Below are positions 48,733-60,057 of a stretch of DNA of 64,000 nt, piece by piece; within the stretch, counting starts at the first letter, position 1; every line of letters starts with the position of its first letter. The translations under genes were made by a program, and so were the position numbers. Under the pieces are notes generated by a model, which was not told the DNA's origin, searched no databases, and worked only from the letters and a program-made list of their open reading frames with translations. The stretch is taken from the NCBI RefSeq assembly GCF_000204055.1, contig NW_006768822.1:275122-339121 (forward strand), read 5' to 3'. Source of the DNA: Melampsora larici-populina 98AG31 (taxonomy: Eukaryota; Basidiomycota; Pucciniomycetes; Pucciniales; Melampsoraceae).

Positions 48733-49860
48733 TTCGAGTAGACACCAATCTTATCAAGAAGCCAGGAGTCAGGACACATCAAGTGAACAGGGGGGCCGAA
48801 AAGTATGACCTTTGAAATCAAGAATCTTCGAAAGAGCCTGTACTTTGAAGTTGGTCCTGAAACAAAGGACGATGAAACACACAGATTGCATTGAGGTAGA
48901 TCGGAGATACATCCATGTTACAGGAATGTGATGCAAATGAGAAAATGTCCTCAATGATGGTTATCCGCCTGTACACAGATTTGTTTGCAAATGTCAAGAG
49001 TTTTGAGTAACCAAAAGAAGATGGAAGAGCCATGAAGGTGCAAATCGAAAAGGACTCGACACCTTTTGTTAGTGTCAAGCGCGAACTGGAAAGAAGTCCA
49101 GAAATGAGCTCGCAGATTATTTGTTGCCCCAAGGCATGATTTCAAAGGATGAGATCGCTAGAGATTTGGAAAATTTGCCTGTTGATACCAAAATACTCAT
49201 CGTTGATGGAATGCTATATAGGATTTTCGAGAATATGGCGGAAGCCACAGCAGTTCATCAAAACCCAGACATAGATGACCCCTCGTGCCTCGGTCATCGC
49301 TTGCTAATAAACCCCGGCACGCTGGGACTTAGTTAAGTTTGTAGATGACCCAGTTGTAGAATACATCTCTCGCCTTTTCTCTTTCAAAAACAGTGATATT
49401 GGCGCTATATTGCCCCTAGGGCCAACCCAGCAAAGTCTTCCATCCATAAGACAGCAGGATTCCGAGCACTTAGCGAATCGGTATCTCATTTTTTAAAGCA
49501 TAGGTCTTGGAATCTTCATGGTAGATTGGATGAATCCAGAAAATCTCTTGAAAACGTTGAATTTATGATATTTTTGGGACAAAACCAGAACCCTCAATCT
49601 CGACTCTACAACCACATCTAGTATGTGATGTTGTGACTAACGATTCAAACAATTAATAGTCCAAGAATCCAGGGCTCACGACGAATATTGCAAGAATCCT
49701 TGAGCAATCATCTGACCTTCTGGCAACCCCGTTCTTGAAAAACCAGTCAGAATCAACTATCTTTCATTTCACTCATGAAGTCATTGTCACATGATCACCA
49801 AGTCCTTTATGTTGATGTTTCATCAGTTATAATCCTTCTGTACCCTTACAATCACAGCAC
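48733..49860. other. FAM3 upstream region
   Basis: Contains the FAM3 promoter block listed separately and, at about 49318-49340, GGGACTTAGTTAAGTTTG related to the Mutator-type ends. No gene was recognised. Confidence 0.45.
48912..48968 (-). promoter_or_regulatory. Upstream block shared by FAM genes (FAM3 copy)
   Basis: Read on minus, it has ACCATCATTGAGGAC followed by CACATTCCTGTAACA, at about 180-235 bp before the FAM3 start. The same two words occur in the same order before FAM1. Confidence 0.4.
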
Positions 49861-49865
49861 AATCT

Positions 49866-50400
49866 AAATAACTTCGGTATTCGAAGTTTCACTTTCCCTG
49901 AATAGGTTTAAGATCACACTTAGTCTCACGGAGGAAGACTATGTTTGATCAAAAGGAAACAACTTCACCTGAATAGGTTTAAGATCACACTTAGTCTCAC
50001 GGAGGAAGACTATGTTTGATCAAAAGGAAACAACTTTCTAAGGAAGGAAGATGTGACGCAAAAATGAAGATGAGTTCGATTTATCAAAAGAGAAACATTC
50101 TAAGTAAACAATAACTAACACCTGAATAGGTTTAAGATCACACTTAGTCTCACGGAGGAAGACTATGTTTGATCAAAAGGAAACAACTTTCTAAGGAAGG
50201 AAGATGTGACGCAAAAATAAAGATGAGTTCGATAAGGAAAGAGAATAACATGATTGAAGTGGTATTCTATATATAGGATCCTGTAGAACTCAACAACGCG
50301 TCATGGTGTAAGAAGAGAAACATAACTTGTAATGCGCATGAAATAGAAATAGAGACTGTGAGAGTAATGCGCTTTAAAGGATCACTTCGTGATCCTGATT
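49866..50400 (-). repeat. 3' LTR of the copia element (535 bp)
   Basis: Matches the LTR at 54619-55082 but is 71 bp longer because it has three copies, not two, of a unit beginning CCTGAATAGGTTTAAGATCA (49897, 49968, about 50121). The first two copies are exactly 71 bp apart. The LTR termini are AATC and ATTT on the element strand, not the usual TG and CA. Confidence 0.88.
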
Positions 50401-53400
50401 CCCCCCCATCTTCAAAACATTGTGTAAGCCTAATAGTGTGCAGAAGTTTCCGTGTTTTGCCGGTGTTAGTGATTTTGTCATTATGTCGGCTATCATATCA
50501 TTTGTCGGGATGTATTGTATGTTGAGTTGTTTGCTTGCTGACAATTCTCTTAACCAATGGTATTTTACATCCACATGTTTTTTCCGTCTTTTAAATTTTT
50601 TGTTCTTTGACAACGCTATTGCTCCTTGATTGTCCAATTTGAATATTGGCGTCTCTTCTTGTCTAATCCCCATACCCTTGACTAAATTGTCAACCCAAAC
50701 CATATCTTGACCTCCTTCATATGCTGATCTATACTCAGCCTCCATTGTTGAAGTTGCTACCGTGTCTTGTTTCTTAGAGTTCCAATTTACCGTGCTATTC
50801 CCCAACCTTGTAACATACCCACCAGTAGATCTTCTCGTAATCGGACATATGGCAAAGTCAGCACCTGCAAACACGTTCAGTTTTAAATTGGAACCTCCTA
50901 GGACAAGACTTAGCGATTGAGTACCTTTCAGGAATCGAAGTACCCTTTTGAAGGCAATCCAGTGATGTATTGAAGGTCTATTGAGGTGTTGAGATAGTTG
51001 AGAAACTACAAATGCTAAGTCTGGACGTGTTGCATTGTTCAGATACATTAATTTTCCAACAGCTCAACAATAACTTACCCCTAGTTTGAGAAATTCTTGT
51101 TGTTCTGCTAGCGTTCCCGGGATTAGATACGTGTTGGGTGTCATTGGTGAACCGACTGGTTTGCAGTCTTCCATGCCATAATCTTCCAATAGATCCTGAA
51201 TGTATTGAGACTGTGAGAGAGTGATGGTCTTGTCTTTGCGGTTCCTGACAACCTTCATTCCAAGTATATGTTTGAAATCAGTGTTGTTGTCCATTTGGAA
51301 TTGTTTGGTGATGGTGTTCACGAAGCGTTGAACGTCATTTGATGCAATCACCATGACATCTACATGTACATGGACTAAACACCTCCAAGATGGATCTGAT
51401 GAGATAAAGAGGCTTGCGTCGGAATCTGAGGGAAAGAGGCCAATAGTGGCGAAGAAGGCTTTTAGAGTGTCGTACCAGACCTTCGGAGCTTGTTTCAGAC
51501 CGTATAGAGCTTGGTTGAGTTGTAATACAGTGTCGGCCGTAGGATTTTTGACATCAAATCCTTTGGGAATCCTGATGTAGATCACTTCTTCCGGTTTACC
51601 GTTCAAAAATGCGGCTACCGCATCCATCTGGATGACATCAAGATCTTCCTCAGCTGCAATGGTACAAACCGAGCGAAAAGTAACAAGTCTGCCTGTAGGC
51701 GCGTAAGTTTCGTTATAGTCCACACCAAAATACTGTAGAAATCCTAGTGCACATAACCTAGCCTTATACTTGAGTAACTCCCCTTCTGCTCCCATTTTCT
51801 TTTTGAAAACCCAGGTTGTGCCAATCTCTTTTTGTCCCTTGGGAAGGGTTACCACATCCCAGACCTTTCTTCTAGTCATGTTCAGTAGTTCACCTGTGAT
51901 GGCTGCTTCCCATTCGGAGTTTTCGTTCAACATGAGTGCTTGTTTGTAAGACTTTGGGGTTGGATTGGTAGGAGTCGTGGAAAACTTGGATGAAACAGCA
52001 GCGGCTCTGCGACGTGATCCTGATGGAAGGATGTTGGAGGAATCTATGTTGCTGGAGATATCTTTTGGCGCTTCAGCTCTGATTTTCCAGTCCCACCCTG
52101 GTTTCGTGTGGTCGGTTAGTTGTTCGATGATGTTCTCGTCATCGTTGGAATCCGGATTATCTTCAGGTGGGAAGGGATCTTCAGTCTTGACAATTGGTGA
52201 TGTAGGAGATGAGTCTTCAGTTTCAAGAATTGGTGATGTAGGAGATGTGGGTGTGACTGGTGGGATGCTAGAATTGGACAACTGTGGTTGAACATCACCT
52301 TTGGTGATAGATGGAGATTGTAACTCCTCAGCGTCCGTGGTGATTGTTGGAATGACGTATTCTTTTTCACTGAAGAGACCGGTGATTTCAGTTTCACTTG
52401 ATTGATCTTCGCCTTTGATTCCTGGAAAGTTATCGCAATCAAAGGTGACGTCTTGTGAGTAGACGATACAGCCGTCATCCAGTCTTACTCGATAATATTT
52501 CATACCAACCTGGTATCCAAGGAGAATACCTTTGGTCAAAGTATTGTCAAACTTTCGACAGAACTGTTTTGGAATCAGAACATACGCGCGGCATCCAAAA
52601 GGCTTTAGCCTTGAATAGTCAAACCTTCTCCCAAACCACAATTCATAGGCTGATTTGTTGCCTGTTCTTCTGGTGGGTGTGATGTTTTCAAGGAATACCG
52701 CTGTCATGACAGCTTCCGCCCAGAATCGATATGGTAGATGAGATTGACGAAGCAAAGTCCTGGCTTTCTCTGTTGTCGTACGGTTGCCTCGCTCTGAGAC
52801 TGGATTTTGCTGTGGTGTATAGGGAGCGCTCAGATGAGAAGTCGTGCCGTTCTTTGTAAGAAGATCTTGAAACTCCTTGGACATATACTTGCCTCCCTGG
52901 TCATTGACCAGACTCACAATCTTTTTGTGGTGAAAAGTCTCAACAAGTGATTTGTATTGCAGAAAACATGAGAGAGTATCGGACTTTGACTTCATAATGA
53001 AAACATGCTCGTAATTGGTACATGCGTCGGTAAGTTTAAAATAATAAAGACCTCCACCAACAGACGGGATAGAGATTTTACCGCTCAAGTCACTGTGAAC
53101 TGCATCAAGAGGAAGCTTCAACGAGGGGAAATGTCCAGAGTAAGGAAGACGATGGCCTTTTGAGAGCTTACAGATCTCACAGTGCCAGGTATGGGGGAGA
53201 TACATCGTACATCACTTTAAGGCAAGGGGGTTCGGGATGACCTCCCTGTCTATGAAGCATATCATAGTCAGAAACGGAGATGTTGGCACAAGGAGGAATA
53301 GCAGAGGACAACATGCCTAAGGTGATTTCTAACTCGATGACTTGATTGACTACATGGCCGATGAACCCTCCAGCGCCGCGCTTGGTCATCAAGATGTCGT

Positions 53401-53770
53401 CGACAACATTCTCAATCTTGTAGCTGTCCGTTAAAAGGGCGCCCATACTGATTAAGCAACATCCTAAGTCTGGGACATGAAGAGCCTCGAGAACAATCTC
53501 ATTGTCAGCAGAGTTGCAGGTGAGTGTGCCTTTGCCGGCGATGTGAATGTTGGAACCATTAGCCAAGGTTACTGAAGAGGTGACCGCTTGATAATTGCTG
53601 AATAAATCACAATCAGGAGCCAAATGGTGGGAACACCCACCATCCAAGAGGATGCACTTGTGATCAGAAGATGTGACAACAAAGGCTTGTGCCTCAAAGA
53701 AGGTGTTGTTGACCACAGCAGCAGAGGCTCTGGGATTGGTGGTTTGAGCAGGTCGTAAGCTGGGATTCAC
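50374..53770 (-). pseudogene. copia pol: protease, integrase, reverse transcriptase, RNase H (broken)
   Basis: Three open pieces. 53177-53770: protease, with the expected D-S-G replaced by DGG (LLDGGCSHHLAP). 51064-53205, in a shifted frame: integrase with DAVHSDLSG, VNDQGGKY and NPVSERGNR as the D-D-E core, then reverse transcriptase (VFKKKMG, QMDAVAAFLNGKPEEVIY, LYGLKQAPKVWY) whose YVDD box reads HVDV. A TGA at 51064-51066 interrupts the frame just before AVGKLMYL. 50374-51048: RNase H with TRRSTGGYV, TSTMEAEYR and KHVDVKYHW. The RNase H first active-site region (AGADFAIC) also looks modified. The element is very unlikely to be active. Confidence 0.88.
50401..50410 (-). other. copia polypurine tract
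   Basis: On the element strand GATGGGGGGG lies directly before the 3' LTR, the expected primer for plus-strand DNA synthesis. Confidence 0.75.
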
Positions 53771-54532
53771 TTGATAGCACTGGAGTGAAGTATGACCTTT
53801 GGCCTCCGGATTGTGGCGCCCATTGGAGCAGTACGGTCAAGGTGGTCAATTGAACACCAAGGGGCGTTGAGTCGCAGATCGTTGTAATGATCTGGGTTGT
53901 CTGACGGCGAGAGCAACAGAGGTCGCATGAAGCTCCTCATCCCTCATGGTGATGAGTTGAGATTCCAAGTACTTGATCACCTTTTCTGTGGTGAGGGGAC
54001 GATCTTTACGTAGTAAAGTCTTTGTGATGTCCATGGTGGACGGGAGTTTGCAAACAATAGTTTTGCCAACGAACTTGTCATGAATATGCTTGAGTCCGTC
54101 GACGGCAAGTAAGCCAGCGAGGGCGAGTTGGTTGTCGGTGATGTAGGTCTCTAGATCCGTGAATACAATATCGGTCCACTTGAGATAAGCACAAGCTTGA
54201 TTCTCGTCAGAAGATGATTGGAAGTGCTCTTTAAGTAGCTTCCACATCTTGATGGGATCAGAGACAACATCCTTAGTGACGACTCGCATTTGGTTATCTT
54301 GATCGATACAACCGTACAAGATTCCCGCGGCTTTGAGTTTTCTGGTGGAGAAGGTGTCGACACTGCCCTTATCATCCGCTTTGATAGTGGGAACTGGGGG
54401 ATGATCGATATTGATGAACTCTTGAAGATTGCAAGCCATCAAATGAGCAACGACATCACCTGACCATTCAACATAGTTGGTCTTCGCGAGTTTAGGAAAA
54501 TGTACACAAGTCGAGGAAGAAGTATCGGTCAT
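53771..54532 (-). pseudogene. copia gag (frame-broken at its 3' end)
   Basis: Starts at ATG 54532 and stays open for 228 codons to 53846. It has the usual copia gag core: NYVEWSGDVVAHLMA, MWKLLKEHFQSSSDENQACA and LPSTMDITKTLL with a following helical stretch. The nucleocapsid-like zinc knuckle (CSNGRHNPEAKGHTSLQC) lies in another frame at about 53770-53830, so a frameshift separates it from the rest. Confidence 0.8.
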
Positions 54533-54598
54533 ATCGAAAAATTGAAATTTGACGTAGAAGTTGTAAATCGAAAAAAAAATTGAAGAATCACGGCTATT

Positions 54599-54618
54599 GG
54601 AGCGCTGGGCTCATAACC
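54599..54618 (-). other. copia primer-binding site matching the middle of initiator tRNA-Met
   Basis: On the element strand GGTTATGAGCCCAGCGCTCC lies directly after the 5' LTR. Its complement contains GGGCTCATAACC, the anticodon stem-loop of eukaryotic initiator tRNA-Met. Drosophila copia is known to prime from a tRNA-Met half-molecule in the same way. Confidence 0.75.
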
Positions 54619-55082
54619 AAATAACTTCGGTATTCGAAGTTTCACTTTCCCTGAATAGGTTTAAGATCACACTTAGTCTCACGGAGGAAGACTATGTTTG
54701 ATCGAAAGGAAACAACTTTCTAAGGAAGGAAGATGTGACGCAAAAATAAAGATGAGTTTGATTTATCAAAAGAGAAACATTCTAAGTAAACAATAACCAA
54801 CACCTGAATAGGTTTAAGATCACACTTAGTCTCACGGAGGAAGACTATGTTTGATCGAAAGGAAACAACTTTCTAAGGAAGGAAGATGTGACGCAAAAAT
54901 AAAGATGAGTTCAATAAGGAAAGAGAATAACATGATTGAAGTGGTATTCTATATATAGGATCCTGTAGAACTCAACAACGCGTCATGGTGTAAGAAGAGA
55001 AACATAACTTGTAATGCGCATGAAATAGAAATAGAGACTGTGAGAGTAATGCGCTTTAAAGGATCACTTCGTGATCCTGATT
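54619..55082 (-). repeat. 5' LTR of the copia element (464 bp)
   Basis: Partner of 49866-50400, with two copies of the internal 71-bp-type unit. Near its outer end is the hairpin GGATCACTTCGTGATCC, also present in the other LTR. Only a few substitutions (for example GATCAAAAG versus GATCGAAAG) separate the two LTRs apart from the copy-number change, so insertion was not ancient. Confidence 0.88.
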
Positions 55083-55087
55083 AATCT

Positions 55088-55496
55088 CTCATTCTATTTA
55101 TTCACTCATTTATGCTTCTATTACTTGAATTTAGAATCACATTCATTCTGTGTTGTTCTGGTTATGTCTGGAATCAAGACTTGATCTTCTCACTTCACTG
55201 CATTTAGTTTGGACAACTTCTTTGGGGGAAAACACAAAGGTAGGAAGACACTTTGTGATCATGGCAAGAGGACAGAAATCACTTACAGGAAGAAATCCAA
55301 TGTATGTACAATATGGTTCCTGGGGTGATCACAGGATTTGACCTTCTAATTATGTATCTTGCGACCCTACATGATGGATATTTTGTTTCAAGCAAAATTA
55401 CGCAATGGATGCTTTTTGTTTACTCTGATTCTCATCATCTGATTCAAAGACATTCTGATCTAAAGCTTCTATTCATTTGTCCAATCCAACTCATAA
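55088..55496. other. Spacer between copia and CACTA elements
   Basis: About 400 bp without a recognised gene; partly similar to the 3' flank of FAM3 (around 46255-46335). Confidence 0.4.
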
Positions 55497-56312
55497 CACT
55501 ACACAAAATGTTATCTTTACCGGGCGGTAAAGAAAACTACTGACATAGAAAAGTCCTGAGGCAACAGGAAGAGAGCTAAAAATCTGAAAAAATATGCACC
55601 TTGTTCCTAGATGTTGGGGCGTCATGATGAGTATTTTTTTGTATTTTACACGCAGATATTGGTTTATGTACTAACAATAAACGCTGAAAATCATCAAAAA
55701 CTCACATGTAACAATACCTGAAATTTGGCCCTTGATTTTGAAGACAGGATTTTGGAATCTTCAAACATCAATAACTTTTGCAGTTCTGAATCAAATCACT
55801 CGATTCAAAGTGCATTAGAAAGGTGAGCCTTTCCTTTACATTTTTCATTGAGACATCACATCTGTAGCTGGTCTACAAAAGATCCTACAGAGCTATTCAT
55901 GCAGAACTGTTTGAACATATGCAGAGTGTTTAAATGACTAGATAGCACCTTACTAAAATTATGAAGTGTGAAGGAGAATAGTTCAGCCTTTGAATGAACC
56001 AAAAATCGAGTTATTTGGAGCAGAATTGCAAAAGTTATTGAAGTTTTTAGACCACAAAATATTGTCTTCATACTCATGACCCAAATTTCAGGTATTGTTA
56101 CATGTGAGTTTTTGATGATTTTCAGCGTTTATTGTTAGTACATAAACCAATATCTGCGTGCAAAATACAAAAAAATACTCATCATGACGCCCCAACATCT
56201 AGGAACAAGGTGCATATTTTTTCAGATTTTTAGCTCTCCTCCTGTTGCCTCAGGACTTTTCTATGTCAGTAGTTTTCTTTACCGCCCGGTAAAGATAACA
56301 TTTTGTGTAGTG
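55497..56312. mobile_element. 816-bp non-autonomous CACTA-type element forming one long hairpin
   Basis: Ends are CACTACACAAAATGTTATC and its complement, flanked by TAA on both sides (55494-55496 and 56313-56315). Ends beginning CACTA and a 3-bp duplication fit the CACTA (EnSpm) superfamily. The outer 235 bp or so of each side are nearly perfect inverted copies and weaker pairing continues almost to the centre (about 55830-55970). It contains TTTACCGGGCGGTAAA, itself palindromic. No gene. Confidence 0.8.
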
Positions 56313-56579
56313 TAAATCTTTCAGTGGGTCATAACAAAGACCAAAGTGACTAGGAATAAAGAAAACTACAATCAATATAATTTTACCATGAAGACCGCAA
56401 GCCAGTATTTGTTATCTTTTTAACATGTGGTGGATGCCCAAGCATCTTATTGTGATTTTATATCCTGCGCTTTGATATTTTGAATTTGACATACATTCGG
56501 CCCATGTTCCAATTAATCAAAGCAAGACTCGAAAGATGATTCACCATGTTTTTAGACCACCAACAAAAAACCAACAAGT

Positions 56580-58579
56580 TCATGAAGAAACTTCTTTGTT
56601 CTTTTTGAAAATTGACGTAATTAGTTGGGATATAAGCTTTCTGAACTTGGTCTTAAGGTGATCAGACCAAAACGACAATCTTGTTTCAACCCGAATCTCT
56701 CTTCTATCAGAAATCTTTTGCAAATCTATGAGCAAAGAATAGTCAATCCGATTTCTCTGTGCATACGTTTCGATATACAACTTGAAAGCTTTTCGAGTTT
56801 CTCGTGCTTGTTTTCCATTTTGAATGTTCCTTAGAGGGCCAGAATCAAGGATCAATGCTGCGTCTTGTGCTTGATTAGCTAGTTTGATGACCATCTTTTT
56901 GGTCGCATCTTTAGGTGGATTGATCACCGTGTTTGATCGTGCGGTTCTAGTGTCTAAGTATGCGTCTGCTGCAATATTCGCTAGTGATTTCTTCATAATG
57001 TCTTTTGATGCCTTTTGTCTTCCTTCAGATTCATCCAAGGTTTCTAGAAACGAAACCCGCTTGGCTTGCTTGGCTAGAGTAACCTCGTCTGTTTTGGTTT
57101 TGACAATCAGTTCAAGATCAATGCATTTTTCCAAAAGAAGAAATCCAACTCACCAGCTTGTACAGCTTTGAGCTCGGATGGGGTCACTGTGCGTGCCCAT
57201 ATCGAGTTCCTCATGTCAGATACTTCCTTTTCCAGTGCTTCAACATACACCTCATTTAAAAATTCTTTGGTCTCCACTCCTTTCTTTAGTTCATTCACAT
57301 AAATACTTCTATGTTTTTCAAGTTGAGTAGCTAGTTGATCAATCTTCACATTCTTTTCACCCTCAAGTGCTGATTGGAATAAAAGTTTCTCAGAGTAAAG
57401 TGCAAGGTGAGCCAGAATACTGAGCTCATCGTTTTCTTCGTGATTTGGATCTGGTACGGATCTCATGAATTGGTCTGTTAACTCAGAAAAAGGCTTGTAC
57501 TTTATATCTAGGTGTTCTAGGACTTTTAATCGGTGAATTTCTTGAGATTCTTTTGATGATAAGATGGGAAGAGATTCAGACCTTGAAGCTATTTGTGTAA
57601 ACAAACACAATGAGGGTCAGTGTCAGAGGTTTCAATAGCGAAAAAGGAATTGCATACTATGGAATTCACTTACGCTTTTGAACCGGTGGTAATTTGGATT
57701 CCTCTGGTAATGAATTGACTTCAAGATCAGAGTCCAAAGCACCCAACAAAGATATGTCTTCATTAGAAATTCTCTTCAAAGTGATAAAATATGACATAAT
57801 CCAGTTTCTTACCTCTATCAAACTTTGAATCGTCCTGGCCAGATCCTCTTAATCCTTTATAACCTGGTCCTAGGTCTGAAAGATCAACATCTAAAAGTGT
57901 TTCGTCATCATGAAGAGAAACAGTCAGCTTCTTGTATCTCAATACTGATGTTGAGTGGGTTCAGACCTTTAGGAAGACCAGAGAAATCTTCTACATTGTT
58001 GTTCTTGGCTAGCCCTTCGATGCTTTTCCCGAGTCCAGAGATAGAGCTCCCAACACCTTCAAATGCCCTTTTGACGAGCACTTTTTCAAACCGCTGCGGT
58101 ACATCCACCACATCTTTGTAATTGAAGAAGTTCCATTGCAAGAAAAAAAACGCAAGGTTGGATTTAGTCCTGGAAAAATTGTGTCGCTTGAATAAATGGA
58201 CAGTACCTTGCCAATTCTTGTGGAAAGTATGGGCGGTTTTCTGATCCTTGTCTTCTTTGATCTCCTGTGAGTTGGTAAATTGAGGTTGAATGAATTGATT
58301 TCCTGCAATCGAATTCTACAAACAAGAACGTTTCAAGCTTTTATCAACAAGAATTGAAACACAAGATGATCCACGAATCCTAATTCTTACCTCACTAGAC
58401 CGTGAAGAGCTTTGCCAGATTGTTGAGCCGGTGTGAACGGAGTGATCTGATCTTGACTTTGTGTTGATCCGATCAGGTTGGATATTTATTCCATTCTCAA
58501 AACTGCCGACGACGTCGTTACTTATTAACAAGTTGAGTAAGATCACAATATGTGAAATGTATGTTGACTTGCGTCGCAT
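56580..58579 (-). CDS. FAM4: secreted, Cys-poor family protein (candidate effector)
   Basis: Fourth member of the family. Proposed exons (minus) are 58391-58579, 58207-58315, 57967-58113, 57813-57890, 57674-57718, 57154-57588 and 56580-57073, giving 498 aa, the shortest. The N-terminus (STYISHIVILLNLLISNDVV) is signal-peptide-like, followed by INIQPDRINTK, shared with FAM2. Exon 6 carries YKPFSELTDQFMR, LALYSEKLLFQSALEGE and RNSIWARTVTPSEL; exon 7 carries AKQAKRVSFLETL, SLANIAADAYLDT, YSLLIDLQKISDRREI and a basic end. Exon 4 is 15 nt longer than in the others, still a multiple of three. It is closest to FAM3 (for example YSEK-L-FQS and the DLQKIS/DVQKIS-RREI motifs). Function unknown; secretion inferred. 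Confidence 0.8.
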
Positions 58580-58740
58580 TTCCCTCTATTGATGTTATCA
58601 GGCCCCCGGGCCGGAGGGGGACGAGATGATCAAAAAGCTCGTCCTTTGGAGTCTTGAAGATTAGCAAGAGTTTCTGATTTGAAGCTTTTATGTAGTGAAA
58701 CAATCAAGAACGAAACACCAATATCAGATTTTGGTCCAAT

Positions 58741-58797
58741 GATATGTTACAAGAATTTGATAAACATGATAGAAAAGTTCTCAACAATGATGGTTTC
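58741..58797 (-). promoter_or_regulatory. Upstream block shared by FAM genes (FAM4 copy, diverged)
   Basis: On minus it has ACCATCATTGTTGAGAAC and, about 30 bp on, TTCTTGTAACAT, at about 160-220 bp before the FAM4 start; a diverged version of the FAM1 and FAM3 block in the same position. Confidence 0.3.
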
Positions 58798-60057
58798 TGT
58801 GTAGATTGGAAAAGAGATTTTTCAAAAAAAGGTGGAAGGGATACAAAAGTGAAGATTGATAGATGAAGAGTTCATCGGCGCTTGGTGGCCATTGTCCGCA
58901 GCGATTACTTTGTTGAGTAAGGCTTCATCCACTTCGATCAGGTTGCATCCTTTAACTGTGAGCGCAGATTCGAAGAGCTCATCAACCCCGCTTGTGATTG
59001 GTGTCAAGCGGAGGTCGAAACACCACCCTGGTTCCCGGAAGGCCCCACGGAAGGCATTCTTGAGGTCGTTGAATAAGTTAAAATGAAGCTTCCTCCCGCA
59101 CCTCACGAGTCCCACTTTGAAAAGTTTAATCTCCTAACATGAAGACGAGTTTCTAAAGGTTGTCACTTACACAACAAATCCTTTTATAACAAACTTTCTG
59201 TTCTGAAATTACTTGGTTGCTTTGAGACTAACTAGAATCCTGCTTGCCATTTTTTTGGTGGGAAAAGCTAAGATCAAAGCATGTAACTCGAGTTTAATAG
59301 CTGAAAGGAGTCGGATCAAGAAGTTATTGGATGAACTACACCTTCAGAATCCCCAAAATGCCCCAATTCTTGAGAGATAAAGTTGTTCTTTACCAAATAA
59401 GGGTGCCTAATTATAGGTGCGGTTGTTGAGCAGAAGCAGGTGCGCTGGCGCGCCTTGTGAGAAAAGGACACGCCCCCAGCCTAATATCACTATCATTTGG
59501 CGGCGGCGCAATTGTGAATGGGATTGCAGCTTGGGTTCCATTCGATCTGCAAAATCTTGAAAAGTGATTGATGCAAGTGAGTCTTGCGTCATAAGAAACA
59601 GTCAAACTATATCCTGCTAGAGTACTCTAAAGCTTCATGACGGGGTTCAGATCCAGTCTTTCAAAGTTGAATCACACATGGACGAGGTGGTGAACATCCG
59701 TTTTCCATGCGTGGTGATTGTGGCACTAAATTTTGTACTTTCTGACCCGAGGGTCGTAAGGTTTTCAAGCTGAATTGCACCGACTGTAGCAAGTACTGTG
59801 GCCAGATTCTTTTGAGCCAAGACCCTCTGGAAATCGAAACTTGGGGATGAAGTGAAATTGTAGAAGAAGTCAACTTCAAGGTTCAAGAAATACATTTTGA
59901 ACTGATAGACTGGTTCTTAGAGCAAGATTGATGGTGAGAAGAATTGAATGAATTATTTTGTTTTAATGAACTTGATGACTGATTGATTTTAATTTTCAAA
60001 GACTCAAACCCATCCCATCCCAATCCAAGCTCACCTCACTCTGACTCTAACACCAAA
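58798..60057. other. Spacer between FAM4 and the nucleotide-sugar transporter
   Basis: Minus-strand open frames at 58822-59115 (GTG start), 59407-59605 and 59647-59895 have plausible protein composition but no motif I recognise, and no connected gene model could be built. The last 150 bp are the likely transporter promoter. Confidence 0.35.

Larger units (their letters stand above)
49866..55082 (-). mobile_element. Ty1/copia LTR retrotransposon, full length but degenerate
   Basis: Two LTRs flank gag-protease-integrase-RT-RNase H in copia order on minus. The element is bounded by a 5-bp direct repeat AATCT (49861-49865 and 55083-55087). A primer-binding site and a polypurine tract lie exactly at the inner LTR edges. 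The coding region is broken by at least two frame changes and one stop, and key catalytic residues are altered. It sits between FAM3 and FAM4. Confidence 0.92.

Noticed and set aside
54599..54618. Possible tRNA-Met fragment gene
   Set aside because: Only the anticodon stem-loop region is present and it sits exactly at the inner edge of an LTR; it is a primer-binding site.
58822..59115. 97-residue minus-strand frame upstream of FAM4
   Set aside because: It begins with GTG, not ATG, and has no recognisable domain; protein-like composition alone is not enough.
59647..59895. 82-residue minus-strand frame divergent from the nucleotide-sugar transporter
   Set aside because: Plausible composition, but no family recognised and no downstream exon could be joined to it.
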